From contig JAGMCF010000195.1 in assembly GCA_023129415.1 (NCBI GenBank), positions 1 through 37,679 on the forward strand: a stretch of 37,679 nucleotides of DNA, given 5' to 3'. Below, in pieces: positions 33,601 through 37,679 of the stretch; position 1 is the first letter of the stretch; every line of letters starts with the position of its first letter. Origin of the DNA: Candidatus Cloacimonadota bacterium (GTDB lineage Bacteria; Cloacimonadota; Cloacimonadia; JGIOTU-2). The notes under the pieces are model-generated. The model saw only the letters and a list, made by a program, of their open reading frames with translations. It did not search any database and was not told the origin of the DNA. The position numbers and the translations under genes are program-made.

Positions 33601-35312
33601 TTTGGCTTGGTGTTCCATTAAAAGTTGAAAATAAAGTTATTGGAGTCGTTGCTGTCCAAAGTTATATTGACTCCAAATTATATACCCAAAAAGATATGGG
33701 GATATTAGAATTTGTTTCAGATCAAATTGCTATTGCAATAGCACATATGAGAGCAGATAATGCATTGGAAAATAGTGAAAAGAAATTCCGTGACCTGTTT
33801 GAAAACGCAAATGATGTTATATGGACTTCAGATATTAGAGGAAGATATCTTTCTGTAAATCATCTTTTTGAAAAATTGCTTGGTTATACAAAAAAAGAAT
33901 TAATAAATAAACAATCCCTTTTTCTTGTAGATCCAGAAAATAGAAAGAACACTATTAAGATGTATCAAAAAGTAATTTCTGGAGAATCTGTGGAATTTGA
34001 AGCAGCTGTTCTAAATAAAAAAGGGGAGAAAAGAATATATTGGTTAAAATTAAGACCAATAAAAGAAGGAAGTAAAGTAATAGGTGTTCATGGAATTGGA
34101 AGAGACATAACTGAACGGATACAAGCACAGGAAGCACTAAGACGAAGCGAAGAACAACTTCGTCAAGCTCAAAAAATGGAAGCAGTCGGAAGACTGGCAG
34201 GTGGTATGGCACATGACTTTAATAATCTATTAACAGCAATCACTGGATATAGCGAGCTTTTGCTAAATAAACTTGGAGAGATTGATCCGTTGAGCAAATA
34301 CCCCAAAGAGATCAGTAAGGCAGCAGAACAAGCCAGCTCTCTTACAAGCCAACTCCTGACATTCAGCCGCAAACAGGTGCTTGAACTTAAGGTGTTGGAT
34401 ATAAATGCAGTGGTCACAGAGATGCAAAAAATGCTCCACCGTTTAATAGGTGAAGACATAGAGCTTGTCACTGTTTTGGAGCCGAAACTGGGAAGTGTAA
34501 AAGCAGATATAGGGCAGATCTATCAGGTCATCATGAATATGGTAGTTAACGCCCGGGATGCAATGCCCAATGGCGGTAAGATCAATCTTGAGACTGCTAA
34601 TTTAGAACTGGATAAGGAGTATGCTCGTCAGCATGTAGAAGTGGAGGCTGGACCTTATGTAATGCTGGCTGTTACTGATACCGGATGTGGAATGGATGAG
34701 GAGACACAATCCCACATCTTTGAACCTTTCTTTACAACTAAGGAGATAAACAAAGGAACAGGTCTGGGTCTCTCTATTGTCTATGGTATTATTAAGCAGA
34801 GTGGTGGTAGTATCTGGGTATACAGCGAGATCGGACAAGGCACAACTTTTAAGATTTATCTACCGAGGGTCGATGAAGGGGTTGAAATTCCTAAACCAAC
34901 AATAGTGGAACCAGAGCTACTAAAGGGTTCGGAAACTATCCTATTAGTGGAAGACAAAGAAATGGTCCGTGATTTGATTCTCGAGATACTTGAGACAAAT
35001 GGTTACACGGTTCTGGCAGCCAGTCTGGGTAGAGAAGCTATCTCAATCTGCAAACAGCATAAAGATACAATACATCTAATGTTAACAGATGTAGTAATGC
35101 CACAGATGAGTGGTTGCGAGTTGGCTAAACAATTGAAAACCCTGCGACCAGATATGAAGGTGCTCTTTATGTCAGGCTACACAGGCAAAGAGGTTATCGA
35201 ACGTGGTATTTTGGAGCCGGGAACAGCGTTTATCCAAAAACCAATGTCACCGGATGATCTTGCGCATAAGGTGCGTGAAGTGCTGGAAGCACCTATACAG
35301 AAAAAGGGATAG
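30627..35312 (+). CDS. Hybrid histidine kinase: GAF, PAS x3, GAF, PAS, GAF, PAS, kinase, receiver
   Basis: 1561 residues, cytoplasmic. Order by rough residue: GAF (15-165), PAS (185-305), PAS (310-430), coiled coil, PAS (480-600), GAF (605-755), PAS (770-885), GAF (890-1040), PAS (1055-1175), HisKA with AHDFNNLL (His ~1196), HATPase with [15 protein letters not shown] and GTGLGLSIV, then a receiver with Asp ~1488 in LTDVVMPQ and Lys in IQKPMSP. The GAF and following PAS-linker are internally duplicated at a period of 858 bases. The kinase belongs to the common HPK4-like hybrid class, different from the HNVGN kinases upstream. GGAGG lies before the start. The frame ends 28 bases before rpoN. 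It likely integrates ligands from the FIST protein and other cytoplasmic cues. Confidence 0.93.
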   Translation: MEKQNTSVIQKLSISYECALAIGNSLNLSEMLHDVIHTIVHKTNAHRGSIWLREKEGENIKLGARAGSLLTKAEIKKRVSAFQDIFEKIWKNQLPVIKNRNDKDFFQYCFKITGKEQSVLIVPIKNVAILKLVYTNKEIVNETLANILLSLSEKLSIAINACLAHDNIKREIQIRKDTEQNLLDSEKKYRALIATTEEGIGTVDENENFTFINQAAANMFGYSRKELLGKNLKLLTTPEEFQRILEQTSIRKTGKSSKYELSIFRNDGKQRILSVTATPKFDNNGRYQGTFGIFSDITESKHAIAELEQSEEKYHTLIDNIQDGVFIIQDVKMQFVNESFARMVGYIVEETIGMDFRQLIAPEDIEIVADRYRRRQAGEDVPGEYEFRMLHKDGVTRVIVRMNVGLVNYQGKLASMGTVKDITEQKQTEAELKNKSEQITSDKEKIEGLYKDSEDSRKSLLSILEDVSEKENALRESEERFQNIVANTGDWIWETDEKGCYTYSSPVAKQVLGYECQEILGKHFYDFFVPEEREKLKKAAFEVFKKKEKFQNLINKNVHKDGHIVILETNAVPLLDDKGNLLGYRGVDRDISERKRAEQTQSVLYNIADAVNTTKDLDELFKSIQSYLSTILDTTNFFIALYDKETDTISLPYHVDKKDKFTSFPAGKTFTGYVIKKGKPLLATEQVMKKLIQTGEVEQIGTFSKIWLGVPLKIENEVTGVVAVQSYTDASRYTEKDLAILEFVSDSIAIAIAHIRADNALENSEEKYRLLFEETPVGILTCDINGIIQSINNTALQLLGSPSEEATKQINLLTFPPLKEIGFSDNLKHCMNEGKEISAEKLYTSKWRKSVFFHYKVIPTLNQEGKITGALCALEDITEQKRAEQTQSVLYNIADAVNTSKNLYELFKIIHKQLSLIINTTNLYVALYNKETDTISLPYDVDQKDRFTTFPAGKTLTDYVIKTGKSLLANEEVSKKLVQAGEVEIIGTPSKIWLGVPLKVENKVIGVVAVQSYIDSKLYTQKDMGILEFVSDQIAIAIAHMRADNALENSEKKFRDLFENANDVIWTSDIRGRYLSVNHLFEKLLGYTKKELINKQSLFLVDPENRKNTIKMYQKVISGESVEFEAAVLNKKGEKRIYWLKLRPIKEGSKVIGVHGIGRDITERIQAQEALRRSEEQLRQAQKMEAVGRLAGGMAHDFNNLLTAITGYSELLLNKLGEIDPLSKYPKEISKAAEQASSLTSQLLTFSRKQVLELKVLDINAVVTEMQKMLHRLIGEDIELVTVLEPKLGSVKADIGQIYQVIMNMVVNARDAMPNGGKINLETANLELDKEYARQHVEVEAGPYVMLAVTDTGCGMDEETQSHIFEPFFTTKEINKGTGLGLSIVYGIIKQSGGSIWVYSEIGQGTTFKIYLPRVDEGVEIPKPTIVEPELLKGSETILLVEDKEMVRDLILEILETNGYTVLAASLGREAISICKQHKDTIHLMLTDVVMPQMSGCELAKQLKTLRPDMKVLFMSGYTGKEVIERGILEPGTAFIQKPMSPDDLAHKVREVLEAPIQKKG

Positions 35313-35340
35313 ATCTACAAGTCAATTAGAATTAAATATT

Positions 35341-36795
35341 ATGGCAAAGTTAAATGTAGGATTAGGAACCAACCAAAAGCTTGAGCAAAAGCTTAAGCTT
35401 TCACCGCAGATGATTATCACCGCAGAACTGCTTCAAAAACCAATACAAGAGTTAGAAATTGCTCTTAAGGAAGAACTCAGAAGTAATCCCTTTCTTCAAG
35501 ACCTAAGTTCAGAATCTTTTGAGGAAACTTTTATTTCAGATGAAGAAACAGAAGCAAAAGATAGAGAGTCACAAGTTGAGGAACTTGAAGACTATGATTT
35601 AACCGAAAAAATTAAAGAACTTAATAAAATTATAAATGATTTGAGTGATGTCAGAAACACTCAATTTGAAATTGAACGAAAAGACAAATCCATTCCAGAT
35701 TCAGAAAGATTTGAAGATTATGAAAGAGAACAGGAAAATTCCTGGGAACAATTCTCTAATAATGTTAGAGAATTACCTTTAAATAAAAGCGACCAACAGT
35801 TTGCTGATGCAATATTAAGCAGTCTAAACCAAAACGGTTATCTTGATACATCTCTTGAAGACCTCACTGAGTCAGCTTCAATACCTATTTCCCGTGCTGA
35901 AGAAATACATTCTATGATAATGCAAATTTATCCAAAAGGAATTGGTGCTAGAAATCTTGCTGAATGCCTGTTTGCGCAATTAGATGAGAAACAACTTGAA
36001 AACGAGATTCTGGTCTCCATCATAAAAGATGATTTGAACTTGATTCAAAAACATAAATATGATATATTAACCAAAAAGCACAAAATCTCTTTGGAAGAAC
36101 TCCTTATTATAAAAGATATTATAAGTTATCTTAATCCAAAACCAGGGAGCAGAATTTCTTCAAAGCCTTTGTCTTACATTATTCCAGACATCATTGTAAA
36201 AGAGATAGACGATAGATTAGAAATAATAATCAATGATTCTTATATCCCTGAAGTGGCTATTAATGAAGAATACGCAAGACAAATGATTTCAAAATGTAAT
36301 GACAAAGAAAATGCTATTAAATATATCAAATCTAAACTTGCTTCTGCAGAAAATTATGTGAAAGCCTTATGGATGCGAAGAGAAACTTTATACAAAATAG
36401 CAATTGAGATTATACGACAACAACCTAAATTCTTTAAACATGGCTTAAAAGAACTAACACCAATGACCTATGAAGATATTTCTGACAAGGTTTATAGAGA
36501 TGTATCTACAGTTTGTCGTGTTGTGAAAAATAAATATATTGATACACCTTTTGGAGTTTATCCTTTAAAGTGGTTCTTTACAAGTCAAGTTGGCAATATT
36601 TCATCACAAATTATCAAAAAGGAAATACTTAGGATTATAAATAATGAAGATAAATCCTCTCCACTAAGTGACCAAAAAATTGTTGATTTATTAGCTCAAA
36701 AAGAGATTACCATCTCTCTCCGAGCAGTTACAAAATATCGTAACCAAGCAGGCATTCCGGTAAGCAGATTCCGTAAGATTTGCAAAGTAAAATAA
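35341..36795 (+). CDS. rpoN: RNA polymerase sigma-54 factor RpoN
   Basis: 484 residues from the ATG at 35341, where the protein begins MAKLNVGLGTNQKLEQKLKL, the glutamine- and leucine-rich region I of sigma-54 that contacts activators. A long acidic region II follows (residues ~55-165), then the core-binding and DNA-binding parts. The RpoN box near the C-terminus reads LRAVTKYRNQAGIP; the usual form is ARRTVAKYREQLGIP, so the first residues and the Glu after Arg differ. No ribosome site is evident. The product should read the -24/-12 promoter at 584. No enhancer-binding protein accompanies it here; the hybrid kinase gene ends 28 bases upstream. Confidence 0.93.
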   Translation: MAKLNVGLGTNQKLEQKLKLSPQMIITAELLQKPIQELEIALKEELRSNPFLQDLSSESFEETFISDEETEAKDRESQVEELEDYDLTEKIKELNKIINDLSDVRNTQFEIERKDKSIPDSERFEDYEREQENSWEQFSNNVRELPLNKSDQQFADAILSSLNQNGYLDTSLEDLTESASIPISRAEEIHSMIMQIYPKGIGARNLAECLFAQLDEKQLENEILVSIIKDDLNLIQKHKYDILTKKHKISLEELLIIKDIISYLNPKPGSRISSKPLSYIIPDIIVKEIDDRLEIIINDSYIPEVAINEEYARQMISKCNDKENAIKYIKSKLASAENYVKALWMRRETLYKIAIEIIRQQPKFFKHGLKELTPMTYEDISDKVYRDVSTVCRVVKNKYIDTPFGVYPLKWFFTSQVGNISSQIIKKEILRIINNEDKSSPLSDQKIVDLLAQKEITISLRAVTKYRNQAGIPVSRFRKICKVK

Positions 36796-36833
36796 AATGA
36801 TGAGCACTATAGGAGCAAAATATTTGTAGAATT

Positions 36834-37556
36834 ATGAAAGCCAAAGAAGAATTAATCGCACAAGTAAAAAAAGGCACAATTCCAACTCATATTGCTATTA
36901 TTATGGATGGCAATGGTAGGTGGGCAAAACAAAGAGGTCTCTCGCGTATTAAAGGTCATCAAGCAGGGGTAAAAGCTGTGCGTAAAATTGTTGAAACATC
37001 AGGAAATCTTGGAATTAAATATCTAACAATTTACGCATTTTCCACAGAAAATTGGCGAAGACCAGAAAACGAAGCAAAAGCTGTACTTACTCTTATTGAG
37101 AATACTTTAATGAAGGAAATTAACAATCTTGCAAAAAATAATGTGATTGTGCATTTTATCGGATCACAAAAAGGATTAAAAAAAAGTTTTATTGAAAAAA
37201 TTAATAAAGCTTATCAAAAAACAAAAAACAATACAGGGCTGAATTTAATTATTGCAATTAATTATGGAGGTAGAAACGAAATTATTGAGACAATTAATAA
37301 TATATTGTCTAAGCAACTAAATATAATAACTGAAACCGAGTTTTCAAATTATCTATATACAAGTAAATTTCCAGATCCTGATATGGTAATTCGCACAAGT
37401 GGTGAAATCCGAATTAGTAACTTTCTTATCTGGCAAGCTGCGTATTCTGAGTTATGGTTTACAAAAACCCTCTGGCCAGATTTTAATTCAGAAGAATATA
37501 TGCAAGCAATATTAGATTTTCAAAAAAGAAATCGCAAATTTGGCGGTGTCAAATAA
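36834..37556 (+). CDS. uppS: Undecaprenyl diphosphate synthase (isoprenyl transferase)
   Basis: 240 residues, normal length. It condenses isopentenyl diphosphate onto farnesyl diphosphate to give the C55 carrier for peptidoglycan and O-antigen. Family signatures are all present: HIAIIMDGNGRWAKQRG (catalytic Asp25), the FSTENWRRP segment, INYGGRNEI, and the C-terminal DPDMVIRTSGEIRISNFL and ELWF motifs. GGAG lies about 16 bases before the ATG, somewhat far. It follows rpoN by 38 bases and is probably co-transcribed. In many bacteria cdsA comes next; here the next start is 90 bases on. Confidence 0.96.
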   Translation: MKAKEELIAQVKKGTIPTHIAIIMDGNGRWAKQRGLSRIKGHQAGVKAVRKIVETSGNLGIKYLTIYAFSTENWRRPENEAKAVLTLIENTLMKEINNLAKNNVIVHFIGSQKGLKKSFIEKINKAYQKTKNNTGLNLIIAINYGGRNEIIETINNILSKQLNIITETEFSNYLYTSKFPDPDMVIRTSGEIRISNFLIWQAAYSELWFTKTLWPDFNSEEYMQAILDFQKRNRKFGGVK

Positions 37557-37645
37557 CATACAAAACCTACTTGTAAGAACATAGCTTCGCAGATTGATTA
37601 AAAAAGGCTAAGGCGAAGGCGAAGATTTAAACAAAGAGATAGATT

Positions 37646-37679
37646 ATGAGTTTTGAAGACTTTACGAAAATGCCTGTTT
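37646..37679 (+). CDS. Start of a gene cut by the right window edge
   Basis: Eleven codons (MSFEDFTKMPV) are visible after AAAGAGATAGATT. Too short to identify. The FEDFxxMPV opening would suit a small four-helix-bundle (23S rRNA intervening-sequence type) protein, whose members often start with a FEDL-VW pattern, but this is a guess. Confidence 0.35.
   Translation, partial: MSFEDFTKMPV

Overview
The window is AT-rich bacterial chromosome. Genome style points to an FCB-group or candidate-phylum bacterium of the Cloacimonadota / Marinimicrobia / KSB1 kind: an outer-membrane DUF5916 protein, two-component-regulator propellers with a Y_Y_Y domain, FIST and multi-PAS kinases, rpoN next to uppS, and many starts without a Shine-Dalgarno sequence. 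This assignment is inference; no rRNA or other marker is present.

Layout. (1) 1-4736: a sigma-54 enhancer-binding regulator (cut by the left edge, minus strand) faces a metabolic operon of a small unknown protein, a short-chain dehydrogenase, a ketopantoate-reductase-like protein, an NmrA-like epimerase, an alpha/beta hydrolase and the 5' stub of an amidohydrolase. Between them lie three copies of a 14-bp dyad and a textbook -24/-12 promoter. (2) 4795-7999: three gene cassettes (methyltransferase, GNAT-YoaP, SDR) separated by attC-like sites, i.e. an integron cassette array without an integrase, plus the head of a fourth cassette. (3) 8037-10696: two more methyltransferases and an exported TPR-nitroreductase. 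(4) 10861-13498: an unusual Ser/Thr-kinase-like protein with an overlapping TPR partner on the minus strand, visibly AT-richer than its surroundings and bordered by a tRNA 3'-end fragment; this is the best candidate for an undescribed (possibly defence) module. (5) 13675-20678: tandem GNAT, DUF5916 outer-membrane protein, a 137-bp MITE-like palindrome, an imidazolonepropionase-like amidohydrolase and a membrane-anchored FG-GAP-like protein. (6) 20771-21125: fused remnants of an IS1595-type transposase and of folC. (7) 21194-35312: behind a strong terminator and a consensus sigma-70 promoter, six signalling genes in a row: REC-PAS, 14-blade propeller kinase, TPR kinase, REC-PAS-PAS, FIST protein, and a 1561-residue GAF/PAS hybrid kinase. 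(8) 35341-37556: rpoN and uppS, then the first codons of another gene.

How it works together. The left regulator plus RpoN, encoded at the other end of the window, should drive the left operon. The signalling cluster contains three kinases and three receiver domains but no DNA-binding output, so it looks like a phosphorelay or protein-interaction network; two of its kinases share an almost identical catalytic core and its two REC-PAS proteins share a C-terminal tail motif.
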